Below, piece after piece: positions 1-5,766 of a DNA stretch of 6,652 bases. Each line of letters starts with the position of its first letter. Within the stretch, counting starts at the first letter, position 1. The notes under the pieces are model-generated. The model ran no database searches and was not told where the DNA came from. It worked only from the letters and a program-made list of their open reading frames with translations. The position numbers and the translations under genes were made by a program. The DNA comes from Rubrobacter sp. (lineage in GTDB: Bacteria; Actinomycetota; Rubrobacteria; Rubrobacterales; Rubrobacteraceae). The DNA is taken from the NCBI GenBank assembly GCA_019247245.1, contig JAFAPF010000496.1:1-6652 (forward strand). The letters are read 5' to 3'.

Positions 1-136
1 TAAAGGTTTCGGCGTTCAGCCGCGAGCCGAAGAAACAGAACACTTTAGCCCCTTGCAGGTTTAGAGCAAACGGCCGATTGTCGTCATCGACAAACCAGTA
101 TAACGAGGGTATGAGTCGAGCACTCTGCGAAGGCAT
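1..136 (-). CDS. hypothetical protein, N-terminal part only
   Basis: The first 45 codons of a minus-strand gene run off the left edge. The start is the ATG complementary to 134-136. It is preceded on the minus strand by GGGAGG (complement of 140-145), only three bases from the ATG, which is close but usable. The peptide begins MPSQSARLIPSLYWFVDDD, followed by a segment ending KVFCFFGSRLNAETF. This alternation (a residue run 'W-F-V-D-D', a short strand 'FALNL', then 'FCFFGS..NAETF') resembles the start of small alpha/beta proteins of the SseB/DUF2750 kind, where a strand 'lPvFs' is followed by a helix 'eAe.Fl'. That likeness is impressionistic and the family is not established. No signal peptide or membrane segment is seen. 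The repeat cluster at 154-180 lies directly upstream and may regulate it. Confidence 0.6.
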   Translation of the reverse strand, partial: MPSQSARLIPSLYWFVDDDNRPFALNLQGAKVFCFFGSRLNAETF

Positions 137-153
137 AATCCTCCCAAGTCCGC

Positions 154-180
154 CTTGTACAAGTATACAAGCAATACAAG
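154..180. promoter_or_regulatory. TACAAG/CTTGTA repeat cluster, candidate operator
   Basis: The 10-base palindrome CTTGTACAAG (154-163) is followed by two further TACAAG copies at 166-171 and 175-180, giving three in-phase hexamers spaced 8 and 9 bases apart. Read on the minus strand, CTTGTA occurs three times within 30 bases. The cluster lies 10 to 40 bases upstream of the minus-strand ribosome site. GntR-family operators often contain TTGTATACAA-like palindromes, so a GntR- or TetR-type repressor site is possible. That assignment is inference. Confidence 0.4.
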
Positions 181-404
181 CAGCACCCTTCTTATCACCC
201 CTACGTTACTCACAAAATCAAGCCGAATCTACACTGTAGCTTCTCGTCTATGCTAGAGCTAGGTTGTTGTTAAAGTCCTGTCGAGCCTCGTTGGGGGTCA
301 CATAAGCCTTCGATCACGCTTCAATCGCTTCCAAGAGATGCAACGAGATGGCAGAGGCAAACGTACCTACCCTGACCATTAGTGCGTAACTACTCGCTCT
401 ACCA

Positions 405-419
405 CTTCAGATACTGAAG
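405..419. repeat. 15-base inverted repeat CTTCAG-ATA-CTGAAG
   Basis: Perfect 6-base arms flank a 3-base spacer, 129 bases before the DUF4395 start codon. It has no T-run, so an operator is likelier than a terminator. An inverted repeat this short can also arise by chance. Confidence 0.3.
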
Positions 420-473
420 GATCCCGAGCGCTGCACAAAGAAGCAACAGCGAGCTCCCCAGAGTAGGTGCAAA

Positions 474-526
474 GCTGTTTTGGCGGGTGTGTTAGGCTTC
501 GTCAAAGCATCGTTTCCAAAAACAGC
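474..526 (+). repeat. inverted repeat GCTGTTTT ... AAAACAGC in the DUF4395 leader
   Basis: Eight-base perfect arms (474-481 and 519-526) enclose 37 bases and end just before the AAGGAG ribosome site (531-536). If transcribed, they could form a stem next to the translation start. Nothing identifies a known riboswitch. Confidence 0.25.
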
Positions 527-547
527 GAACAAGGAGAAGAAAGCGCG

Positions 548-1003
548 ATGGGCATTGAGAAAAATAAGGATATCCCTTTACCTATCGTGAGCTTGAACCG
601 TTGGGTTTTGGTGGTTGGGGTACTAAGCGGGCTACTTCTCCAACAACCCATCTTCACTACGGTGCTCTTCGCCATAGTATTGTCTGCCGTGTTGTTCGGA
701 CGCCGAGGCAGTCTGATCTTCCAAGCCGGCAAGCGGTTCTTGGCGAAACGAAACGCCGCGGCCCTGTCTGAAGGTCGAGTGGAAGACCCCAGGCTGATGC
801 GCTTTAACAACACCATCGCTGCGATACTCCTAGGAGGGGCGCAACTATCCTTCCTTTTTGGCTTTGAATTTATTGGTTGGATACTTTCGCTAGCGGTAGC
901 CATAGCAGCTGGTATTGCATTGGCGGGTTTTTGCCTCGGCTGCGCCCTGTATTTCCGATACAGGATGAACCGCTATCGGCTGTTTGGGGAAAAGGGCAAA
1001 TGA
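548..1003 (+). CDS. DUF4395 family integral membrane protein
   Basis: This is a 151-residue membrane protein with a short charged N-terminus. Hydrophobic segments lie at about residues 17-52 (probably two passes as a hairpin), 86-104 and 108-134, with a basic loop near 60-70 and a basic C-terminus. The motif EDPRLMRFNNTIAAILL (79-95) and the FCLGCALY motif (128-135; cysteines 129 and 132) in the last membrane segment are the hallmarks of DUF4395. Members are about this long and their function is unknown. The C-x-x-C in the membrane suggests a thiol-redox role, which is inference. I chose the ATG at 548 because AAGGAG lies 11 bases upstream. A GTG 27 codons earlier lacks a ribosome site and would add a polar extension outside the family. 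No partner gene overlaps it. The next plus-strand gene starts 216 bases downstream, so it is probably transcribed alone. Confidence 0.85.
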   Translation: MGIEKNKDIPLPIVSLNRWVLVVGVLSGLLLQQPIFTTVLFAIVLSAVLFGRRGSLIFQAGKRFLAKRNAAALSEGRVEDPRLMRFNNTIAAILLGGAQLSFLFGFEFIGWILSLAVAIAAGIALAGFCLGCALYFRYRMNRYRLFGEKGK

Positions 1004-1158
1004 GTAGACAAAGACACTGTAGAAGTCTTAATCCAAGAACCACAACTAGAAACCGCTAGAACTCTCCTCGGATAGCTTCATCAGGCGACCTTCTTCATAC
1101 CTCGGGATGAGCTCTTTAGGATAGTCACCTAGCTCATTGCCAAAACTCCGTGGACGGC

Positions 1159-1182
1159 TCCTTGGTTTCCAAGGATACTTTT
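1159..1182 (+). terminator. short stem-loop with T-run, possible terminator
   Basis: TCCTTGG-TTT-CCAAGGA (1159-1175) forms a 7-pair stem with a 3-base loop. It is followed after two bases by CTTTT. It lies 156 bases past the DUF4395 stop and about 35 bases before the nitroreductase ribosome site. It could therefore end DUF4395 transcripts or act in the leader of the next gene. The stem is short and the T-run brief. Confidence 0.4.
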
Positions 1183-1219
1183 ATGGAGAACTTGTTTGAC
1201 GACCCAAAGGGAGGCGCGG

Positions 1220-1682
1220 ATGGGCACAACATCAAAGGAGGCCGGACGTCAGAGTTCGACTGGATTCCGGACCACGATGAAGGTCCTCAGGATGATCCAC
1301 TGTTGGTTATATCGCGCGAGCGGCGGTAAGTGGGGCCGAACGTTTTTGGCTCGCCAATACTTACTGCTGACTACAACCGGAGGCATGACCGGGCGGTCTC
1401 GGACCTGGCCACTCACTTATCTCTCTGAAGGTGACCGTCTTATCGTCATCGCCTCTAACGGGAGACAGCCGACCCACCCTTCATGGTATCTAAACCTCCT
1501 AGCAAACCCATGCGTGGACGTTCAGCTCGGGAAGCTGACAAGAAAGGATCGCGCAGGCCGAGGAAGGGGATGAGCGAACTCGGCTGTGGACGCGTGTCGT
1601 CCAAGAGTATCCCGCCTACGCAAGCTATCAGCGGAAGACCACCCGGGAGATACCAATCGTAGTGCTGTATCCGTCGGCCTGA
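1220..1682 (+). pseudogene. deazaflavin-dependent nitroreductase/quinone reductase-like (Ddn family), frameshifted
   Basis: The N-terminal part has the signature of the F420H2-dependent nitroreductase/quinone reductase family (Ddn-like, PF04075). It shows 'LYRASGGKWG' (residues 30-39), LLLTT (48-52), TGRSRTWPLTY (57-67), ASNG (78-81), HPSWYLNL (86-93) and 'ANP' (95-97). Members use reduced deazaflavin F420, which these loops contact, to reduce quinones or nitro compounds. After about residue 105 (near 1535-1547) the reading frame is lost and ends at 1573. The family's C-terminus resumes in the frame one base on, from 1548: IAQAEEGDERTRLW, then the 'Y-P-A-Y-x-x-Y-Q-x-K-T' segment and a terminal IPIVVLYPS strand, stopping at 1680-1682. 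Joined, the parts give about 154 residues, a normal family length. The start is the ATG at 1220, with GGGAGG at 1209-1214; a TTG 24 bases earlier is less likely. It is either a recent frameshift or a sequencing or assembly error. All other core motifs look intact. Confidence 0.8.
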
Positions 1683-1769
1683 CTTCGCGAGGATGATTTG
1701 AAGGAACGGTTCAAGCTCTCGTCAGAGCCTCCGGGCTAAGGCCCTATGGATCGCCAAAACGGGGCAAAG

Positions 1770-1787
1770 AACCACTGCTCGGTGGTT
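1770..1787. repeat. stem-loop AACCAC-TGCTCG-GTGGTT
   Basis: Six-base perfect arms enclose a 6-base loop, 88 bases downstream of the nitroreductase stop. It is followed by TTAGGCC rather than a T-run, so a classical intrinsic terminator is not shown. It could still mark the 3' end of that transcript. Confidence 0.35.
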
Positions 1788-2023
1788 AGGCCTCAACAGA
1801 AGCCAGGGTTAAAACAGCCTCTTGAATATACTTGACAGTCTATCTCACCCTTCGCTAAAGGCGATGGAGGTTTCCATAACCAGCGGGAAAACGTCGTAGA
1901 CGCCTATGTTGTTAGGTGGAACCGTTGGTCGGACAAGGTGACCCTTTGGTGCGGTCTCGATTAGCCTAAAAGGAAGAGAAAAATCAATCCCTTCGTGGGT
2001 TCGCCTTTTTTGATGCGGTCGTT

Positions 2024-2069
2024 AGTCCTCTAAGATTAGTAGTCCTCAATAAAAGCCCAAAAAGTCCTA
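2024..2069. repeat. three AGTCCT direct repeats
   Basis: AGTCCTC occurs at 2024-2030 and 2041-2047, and AGTCCTA at 2063-2069, in AT-rich sequence where the DUF2173 promoter would be expected. The spacings are 17 and 22 bases. These could be activator or repressor half-sites, though seven-base repeats are weak evidence. Confidence 0.25.
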
Positions 2070-2094
2070 CAAATATATGAAACGAAGCTAAGCC

Positions 2095-2126
2095 CCATTT
2101 CGCCCTCCGCGAGGTCGGCGAAATGG
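2095..2126. repeat. strong stem-loop in the DUF2173 leader region
   Basis: Perfect 10-base arms CCATTTCGCC (2095-2104) and GGCGAAATGG (2117-2126) enclose 12 bases. These 12 can extend the stem by CTC/GAG around a CGC loop, leaving GTC as a bulge. No T-run follows directly on either strand, though five Ts lie at 2142-2146. The arm length makes chance unlikely. It could be a leader RNA element, a weak terminator or a protein-binding site. Confidence 0.55.
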
Positions 2127-2144
2127 CTGCCTCAAGCCTCATTT

Positions 2145-2172
2145 TTGCGCTTTATCAGTCTCTATGGCGCAA
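2145..2172. repeat. second leader stem-loop TTGCGC ... GCGCAA
   Basis: Perfect 6-base arms enclose a 16-base loop. It lies 18 bases after the first leader hairpin and ends 118 bases before the DUF2173 start. Its T-rich left arm directly follows the first hairpin. If both form in one RNA, they would be consecutive stems. Confidence 0.35.
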
Positions 2173-2195
2173 CAACCTCCTAACGGCGTAAGCCT

Positions 2196-2220
2196 AGCCC
2201 TTCCGGGAAGGCACCGGGCT
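2196..2220. repeat. third leader inverted repeat around CCTTCCGGGAAGG
   Basis: CCTTC-CGG-GAAGG (2199-2211) is a 5-pair stem with a 3-base loop. It competes with a wider pairing of AGCCC (2196-2200) with GGGCT (2216-2220). The mutually exclusive pairings and the position 70 bases before the start codon would suit a leader switch. That reading is inference only. Confidence 0.3.
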
Positions 2221-2290
2221 TCTCCTTGTGCCATCATACCGATAGGCAAAATGTTTTCCCACAGGGTAAATCTGGAGAGAGGAGGAAAGT

Positions 2291-2992
2291 ATGGCAACGC
2301 TAGATGAGCTGCTCGGTATCGAGGGAGTCGTAGCCGCCGGCGAGTTTGGTGCCGATGGAAGCGTTATAGACTATAAGGCCAAGATGGACATGTCGCCCGA
2401 GATGGCGCAGATGACAGCTCAATTCTGCGCCACGGTCACTATGATGTTCAACACCCTTGCCAACTCCTACACTCAGCTAAGCGGCATGCGATGGGTGCCC
2501 CAGCAAGGCTGGGCGTACTCTGGTGGAGATTGGACGGTAGCCATAGGCGGCGGTGGCCATAAAGGCGTGTTCGTTGAGACGGCCAGGGCGGACTTTAACA
2601 GGTTATTCGAAGCTCTAGTGGAAGCAGATGTAACACCGAGCACAGAGCTAACCGGTGCTCGGCCAAGACCAGAGCCATCCAGTGGTTTCCCCGGTACAGA
2701 GCCAGTAGCGGAAGATGCCTCGCGGTCAAGGACGGAAGATGTGCCAATGGCGGAAGAGGTGCCCTCCGGCACCCCGCCGCAAGCACCGCCCGGAGACGTG
2801 CAGAGGGAAACCTCACCCGAGCCTCGGCCAACAGGAACGAGAGAAGCCCCACCAACAGGACAACAGAGGCCTGGGCAAACGGAGAGGGAGCCGCAAGAAG
2901 ATAAGGGCTTGATAGACAGAGCTAGGGATGCACTCTTAGGCGAGGAGGAACCCAGAAGAGAAGGCACCGACAGACCAGAGCGAATGATTTAG
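2291..2992 (+). CDS. DUF2173 domain protein with long Pro/Glu-rich C-terminal tail
   Basis: This is a 233-residue soluble protein. Residues 1-111 form a full DUF2173 domain (PF09941, roadblock-like alpha/beta): MATLDELLGIEGVVAAGEF at the start, a helix with AQFCATVTMMFNTLA (43-57), then 'GMRWVPQQGWAYSGGDWTVAI' (65-85) with 'KGVFVET' (91-97) and a terminal helix DFNRLFEALV. Typical members are only about this domain's length, with no known function; some occur near sulfur-metabolism genes, but none are seen here. Residues 112-203 are rich in Pro, Glu, Arg, Thr and Ser and look disordered. A predicted amphipathic helix, KGLIDRARDALLGEEE (205-220), is followed by a charged end. The ATG at 2291 is preceded by AGGAGG (2280-2285) at an ideal 5-base spacing, suggesting strong translation. 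The gene stands alone, behind a structured leader and facing the convergent YetF gene. The tail may tether or recruit a partner, which is inference. Confidence 0.88.
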   Translation: MATLDELLGIEGVVAAGEFGADGSVIDYKAKMDMSPEMAQMTAQFCATVTMMFNTLANSYTQLSGMRWVPQQGWAYSGGDWTVAIGGGGHKGVFVETARADFNRLFEALVEADVTPSTELTGARPRPEPSSGFPGTEPVAEDASRSRTEDVPMAEEVPSGTPPQAPPGDVQRETSPEPRPTGTREAPPTGQQRPGQTEREPQEDKGLIDRARDALLGEEEPRREGTDRPERMI

Positions 2993-3026
2993 ATTAAGTT
3001 GCCAATAAATACAATAGAAAATCGTT

Positions 3027-3056
3027 AGGATCGGGGTGCCGCGGCACCTCGATCCT
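3027..3056. terminator. 14-pair stem-loop between convergent genes, probable bidirectional terminator
   Basis: AGGATCG at 3027-3033 pairs with CGATCCT at 3050-3056. A G-T wobble and GGTGCC/GGCACC continue the stem to a tiny GC centre. It lies 35 bases after the DUF2173 stop and 55 bases after the YetF stop on the opposite strand, where a shared terminator is expected. Neither side has a proper T-run (the minus side reads AACGATTTTC), as is common for actinobacterial terminators. Confidence 0.65.
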
Positions 3057-3110
3057 GCTCTATGCCCTGGTGGCTTTGGTGTTTGTCAAAGCTTGAGGAG
3101 AGTTGTTGGG

Positions 3111-3629
3111 CTACCTGTGGCGGGTGCCTTTAACCTTGCGGTGGGTTCCATATACTGGTGCGTTCCCCGGCACGATGCTTATGGTCCCATCGGTCTCGAG
3201 AACAGCCATCCTTACTTTCTCTACATCATCGTAGCCGTGCTCGCGTAAGGCCAAGCTGCAATCCTCTTTACTTATCCGTTCTCTTTTTAAAGCCCTATCT
3301 ATCCAGTGCCCATCTCTAGCTATAATCGTGGGGTGCCCTTCAATCAAACCGCTCAACCCCGGGCTCTCCACGTCGAGATAGGCAACCAGCCGGTTAATTA
3401 GGAAGAGGACCACCAAGAGGACAAGCCCTCCGATTAGAGAGTTGTCTGGACCAGTCATGGCCGGCTGTAGAGCGTTGGCAACGAGCAGCAAGAGCGCCAG
3501 ATCAAACAGCGTAAACTGCCCTACCTCCCGCTTACCGAAGAGTCTCAAGGCTAGCAGGAAGGCCAGGTAGATCACGACGTTGCGGAGGATGAACTCCCAC
3601 CATGGTACTCCCAGCTTCAGAAGGTCCAT
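3111..3629 (-). CDS. YetF/DUF421 family membrane protein
   Basis: This 172-residue protein has three membrane segments near residues 12-31, 40-56 and 64-84, then a cytoplasmic domain. The loop FGKREVGQFTLFDL (31-44) after the first segment is the DUF421 signature. The C-terminal domain reads GLIEGHPTIIARDGHWI (94-110), then 'LREHGYDDVEKVRMAVLETDGTISIVP', matching the YetF soluble fold whose members end near this point. Full length is therefore present, with a short basic extension. YetF proteins are implicated in envelope or spore-related functions in Firmicutes; in this lineage the role is unknown. The ATG is preceded by GGGGAG at 7-base spacing (complement of 3637-3642). It begins 61 bases after the SDR stop and is probably the last gene of the AKR-SDR-YetF operon, ending before the stem-loop at 3027-3056. 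Confidence 0.9.
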   Translation of the reverse strand: MDLLKLGVPWWEFILRNVVIYLAFLLALRLFGKREVGQFTLFDLALLLLVANALQPAMTGPDNSLIGGLVLLVVLFLINRLVAYLDVESPGLSGLIEGHPTIIARDGHWIDRALKRERISKEDCSLALREHGYDDVEKVRMAVLETDGTISIVPGNAPVYGTHRKVKGTRHR

Positions 3630-3690
3630 CTTCTAACTCCCCTCTCCAAACGCTTTACTCATCTTCCATTGCTTTCGGATCTCCAGCGTG

Positions 3691-4437
3691 CTAGCGAGGG
3701 TAGAGCCCACCGTCGACCAAGAGGGTCTGGGACGTAATGAAAGGGTTCGACACGAGGGAATGCACCGCTTCCGCGACCTCTTCCGGACGCCCAAGACGTC
3801 CTACCGGAATCTGTTCGGCTAGTTGCCGGTGTGCTTCCTCACCTCCTGGTAACGTTGCGCCACCCTTTATGAGCGCTGGTGCAACGGCGTTTACCGTAAC
3901 ACCGTATGGCGCGAGTGGCCCAGCTAGAGCGCGCGCCAAGCCGATGAGGGCTGCCTTCGAGGCCGTATAGTGAGGTCCCACCAGCCCGCCTGTGAAGGCG
4001 GCAACCGAGGAGACGAGAACGATCCGCCCCCACCCCCTCTCCTGCATTCCGGGCGTAAGGCGTTTGGCTAGGAGGAAGGCAGGCCTGAGGTTCACGCTCA
4101 TGACCCGGTCCCAATCCTCCACCGTGATCTCTTCGAGATCTTGTCGAGGAGCGATGCCGGCGTTGCTGACCAAGATGTCTATTGGACCCAGCGTCGACTC
4201 GACCGCCTCTACTAACATTTTCACCCTCGCCGGGTCTTCAACCTCACCCCGAGCCGCCACGGCTCTTCGGCCCGACGCTATTATCTTGCCGGCTACCTCC
4301 TCAGCAGCGTCAGCATCACGCCCATAACCTATCGCAATGTCCGCCCCGGCCTTCGCGAGCCGTTCGGCTATCGCAGCCCCTATCCCTCGGCTCGCCCCCG
4401 TTACCAGGGCCACACGCCCGTCGACCTCCATGGGCAT
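3691..4437 (-). CDS. SDR family oxidoreductase, FabG-like
   Basis: This is a 248-residue classical short-chain dehydrogenase/reductase, an NAD(P)H-dependent carbonyl/alcohol oxidoreductase of the cytoplasm. The Rossmann glycine motif TGASRGIG is at 13-20, and an Arg at 40 after the second strand hints at NADPH preference. 'SNAG' is at 91-94 and the active-site Asn at 116 (SVNLRP). The catalytic Ser is 144, with Tyr157 and Lys161 in YTASK. The terminal 'LLVDGGLYP' strand is typical. The usual Pro-Gly after the active site (NAVAPG) is Pro-Ala here (187-188), a mild departure. It resembles 3-oxoacyl-ACP reductases and glucose dehydrogenase-type SDRs, but the substrate cannot be assigned, and without neighbouring fatty acid genes I do not call it FabG. 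The first ATG has AAAGGAA at suitable spacing; a second ATG two codons on is possible. It follows the AKR gene by 57 bases. Confidence 0.92.
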   Translation of the reverse strand: MPMEVDGRVALVTGASRGIGAAIAERLAKAGADIAIGYGRDADAAEEVAGKIIASGRRAVAARGEVEDPARVKMLVEAVESTLGPIDILVSNAGIAPRQDLEEITVEDWDRVMSVNLRPAFLLAKRLTPGMQERGWGRIVLVSSVAAFTGGLVGPHYTASKAALIGLARALAGPLAPYGVTVNAVAPALIKGGATLPGGEEAHRQLAEQIPVGRLGRPEEVAEAVHSLVSNPFITSQTLLVDGGLYPR

Positions 4438-4448
4438 CTTTTCCTTTC

Positions 4449-4470
4449 AAAAACAAGCGGGCGATCCGCT
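4449..4470 (-). terminator. small hairpin with T-run between AKR and SDR genes
   Basis: On the minus strand AGCGG-ATCGC-CCGCT (complement of 4456-4470) is followed by TGTTTTT (complement of 4449-4455), immediately before the SDR ribosome site. Five pairs is short, so partial attenuation between the two genes is likelier than full termination. Confidence 0.4.
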
Positions 4471-4494
4471 GGCGAGTCTTCAGACATTTGGATC

Positions 4495-5481
4495 CTAACG
4501 GTTGATGGAGCGCATCTGCTGCTCGGCGTAGCGTTCTCCGGCGACCGAGCCCTTGGGCATCACCTCTTCAATCCGCGTAAGATCCCCTTCGGTAAGCTTG
4601 ATATCCGCAGCAGCCGCGTTCTCTTCCAGGTACTTCCGACGCTTGGTACCCGGAATGGGCACTATATCGCCGCCCTGGTAGAGCAGCCAAGCAAGCGCAA
4701 GCTGGCCCGGGGTTACCCCCTTCTCGTCCGCGATCTCCCCAATCCGCCCGACGAGCTCCAGGTTCTTTCCGAAGTTCTCCTCCTGGAAGCGGGGGAAGCG
4801 CTCGCTCCTCACATCATCCGGCAGGTCTTCGATGCTCTTCCATGCCCCGCTCAGGAAACCACGTCCTAAAGGACTGTAGGCAACAAAGCCAATGCCGAGC
4901 TCGCGCAAAGTCGGCAGGATCTCATCCTCTACGTCCCTGCTGAACAGCGAGTACTCTGTCTGCAGCGCGCTTATGGGGTGCACCGCATGCGCCCTACGGA
5001 TGGTCTCCGGTGCCGCCTCTGAGAGTCCAAGGTAGCGCACCTTACCCACCTCGACGAGCTCCTTCATAGCACCCACGGTCTCCTCTATTGCTACCTCCGG
5101 GTCCACTCGGTGCTGGTAGTAGAGGTCTATGTGCTCTACCCCCAGCCGTCGCAAGGAGGCGTCGCATGCCGATCGTACGTACTCCGGCTTGCCGTTGACG
5201 CCAACCCAGCTGCCATCCTCGCGCCGCTCGTTGCCGAACTTGGTAGCGAGGGTTACCTGCTCTCGTCTATCGGCGATGGCCTTGCCGACGAGCTTCTCGT
5301 TGGTGAAGGGGCCGTACATGTCAGCCGTGTCAAGAAAGGTGATGCCGAGCTCTAGAGCCCGATGGATGGTGACGATAGACTCATCCTCGTCGCTGGTGCC
5401 GTAGAACTCGCTCATCCCCATGCACCCCAGCCCCAACTCCGAGACCACCAGCCCCTGGCTACCGAGATTCCGCTTATCCAT
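4495..5481 (-). CDS. aldo/keto reductase (AKR13-like)
   Basis: This is a 328-residue cytoplasmic NADPH-dependent aldo/keto reductase with a complete (alpha/beta)8 barrel. The N-terminus '[13 protein letters not shown]' (16-28) is typical of the AKR13/YakC-like branch. The catalytic tetrad is visible: Asp51 and Tyr56 in FLDTADMYG, Lys81 in ATKFG and His124 in YYQHRVDP. The cofactor regions NEKLVGKA, '[12 protein letters not shown]' (201-212) and '[16 protein letters not shown]' (276-291) are intact, and the C-terminal 'AGERY' (314-318) fits the same group. These enzymes reduce aldehydes and ketones such as methylglyoxal or lipid-derived carbonyls; the true substrate is not readable. The ATG is preceded by AAGGAGG five bases away (complement of 5487-5493). 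It is the first gene of the putative AKR-SDR-YetF operon. Tandem repeats lie 20 bases before its start, suggesting tight regulation. Confidence 0.95.
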   Translation of the reverse strand: MDKRNLGSQGLVVSELGLGCMGMSEFYGTSDEDESIVTIHRALELGITFLDTADMYGPFTNEKLVGKAIADRREQVTLATKFGNERREDGSWVGVNGKPEYVRSACDASLRRLGVEHIDLYYQHRVDPEVAIEETVGAMKELVEVGKVRYLGLSEAAPETIRRAHAVHPISALQTEYSLFSRDVEDEILPTLRELGIGFVAYSPLGRGFLSGAWKSIEDLPDDVRSERFPRFQEENFGKNLELVGRIGEIADEKGVTPGQLALAWLLYQGGDIVPIPGTKRRKYLEENAAAADIKLTEGDLTRIEEVMPKGSVAGERYAEQQMRSINR

Positions 5482-5502
5482 ACGTTCCTCCTTCTTAAAT
5501 AA

Positions 5503-5522
5503 CTAAGGTCACCTAAGGTCAC
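5503..5522. promoter_or_regulatory. tandem 10-base repeat CTAAGGTCAC x2, candidate operator
   Basis: Two perfect abutting copies of CTAAGGTCAC lie just upstream of the AKR ribosome site. A related copy in the opposite orientation, GTTACCTTAA (5611-5620), matches the reverse complement GTGACCTTAG at 8 of 10 bases. Ten-base periodicity places both repeats on the same DNA face, as expected for a dimeric or cooperative regulator. The regulator is unknown; the neighbouring small HTH protein is a candidate by position only. Confidence 0.5.
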
Positions 5523-5766
5523 TTCGGAACGAAGAAACACTGTAAACGACGATGCACAGCACTAGATCTCTGCCTATATATCATTGCATACCCATTCTTA
5601 GCCGCGTACGGTTACCTTAAAACCCCGAAAGCCAACGCGTCCACGCTTTCGCTGGATGAGTCCCGTATGACGCCTTATTGCCATATGAGCTATCTAGCAG
5701 ATTATTCTGGGGCCCCTCGGGTATATGCGCATACAGCCTGAAAGCGTTATCGAAGGGAGGTGCATC

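Larger units (their letters stand above)
137..547. other. non-coding stretch between divergent genes
   Basis: These 411 bases separate the minus-strand gene at the left edge from the plus-strand DUF4395 gene. No frame on either strand shows a protein-like run with a start and ribosome site. The stretch holds the TACAAG repeat cluster (154-180), an 11-base palindrome CTACACTGTAG (229-239), a 15-base inverted repeat (405-419) and an 8-base inverted repeat flanking the DUF4395 leader (474-481 and 519-526). I found no convincing paired -35/-10 boxes. It must contain both promoters, because the flanking genes diverge. Confidence 0.6.
1683..2290. other. 608-base non-coding stretch and leader of the DUF2173 gene
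   Basis: No gene could be supported here on either strand. Between the broken nitroreductase and the DUF2173 start lie several inverted repeats (1733-1744, 1770-1787, 2095-2126, 2145-2172, 2196-2220). There is also a TTGACA box at 1832-1837 with only a poor -10 (TAAAGG at 1856), and a T6 run at 2006-2011 behind a weak hairpin (AA-bulge-CCC TTCGT GGGTT, 1986-2002) that might end upstream transcription. A short open frame at 1836-1964 has protein-like composition but no start or ribosome site. The second half (about 2024-2290) probably contains the promoter and a structured 5' leader for DUF2173. No known riboswitch, tRNA or stable RNA was recognised. Confidence 0.5.

Noticed and set aside
1049..1180. 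Minus-strand open stretch of 44 codons (for example GDYPKELIPRYEEGRLMKL)
   Set aside because: It lacks an upstream start and any ribosome site, and open stretches of this length occur by chance. Retained only as a possible relic.
1183..1329. Plus-strand frame from ATG at 1183 with plausible composition (MENLFDDPKGG)
   Set aside because: It overlaps the well-supported nitroreductase-like gene in another frame and has no ribosome site.
1827..1861. TTGACA box (1832-1837) and TATACT box (1827-1832)
   Set aside because: Neither has a good partner at 16-18 bases, so no promoter is called.
1836..1964. Plus-strand open stretch of 42 codons with protein-like composition (for example ENVVDAYVVRWNRWSDKV)
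   Set aside because: It has no start codon with a ribosome site and an in-frame stop just upstream. I recognise no family. It could be a decayed gene end but cannot be supported.
2281..2292. GAGGAAAGT resembling the start of a conserved RNase P RNA core
   Set aside because: It is simply the Shine-Dalgarno region of the DUF2173 gene, and the rest of the RNase P core is absent.
2473..2967. Long minus-strand open frame opposite the DUF2173 gene
   Set aside because: It is a shadow caused by the biased codon use of the Pro/Glu-rich tail. It has no ribosome site, and the plus-strand frame has clear family motifs.
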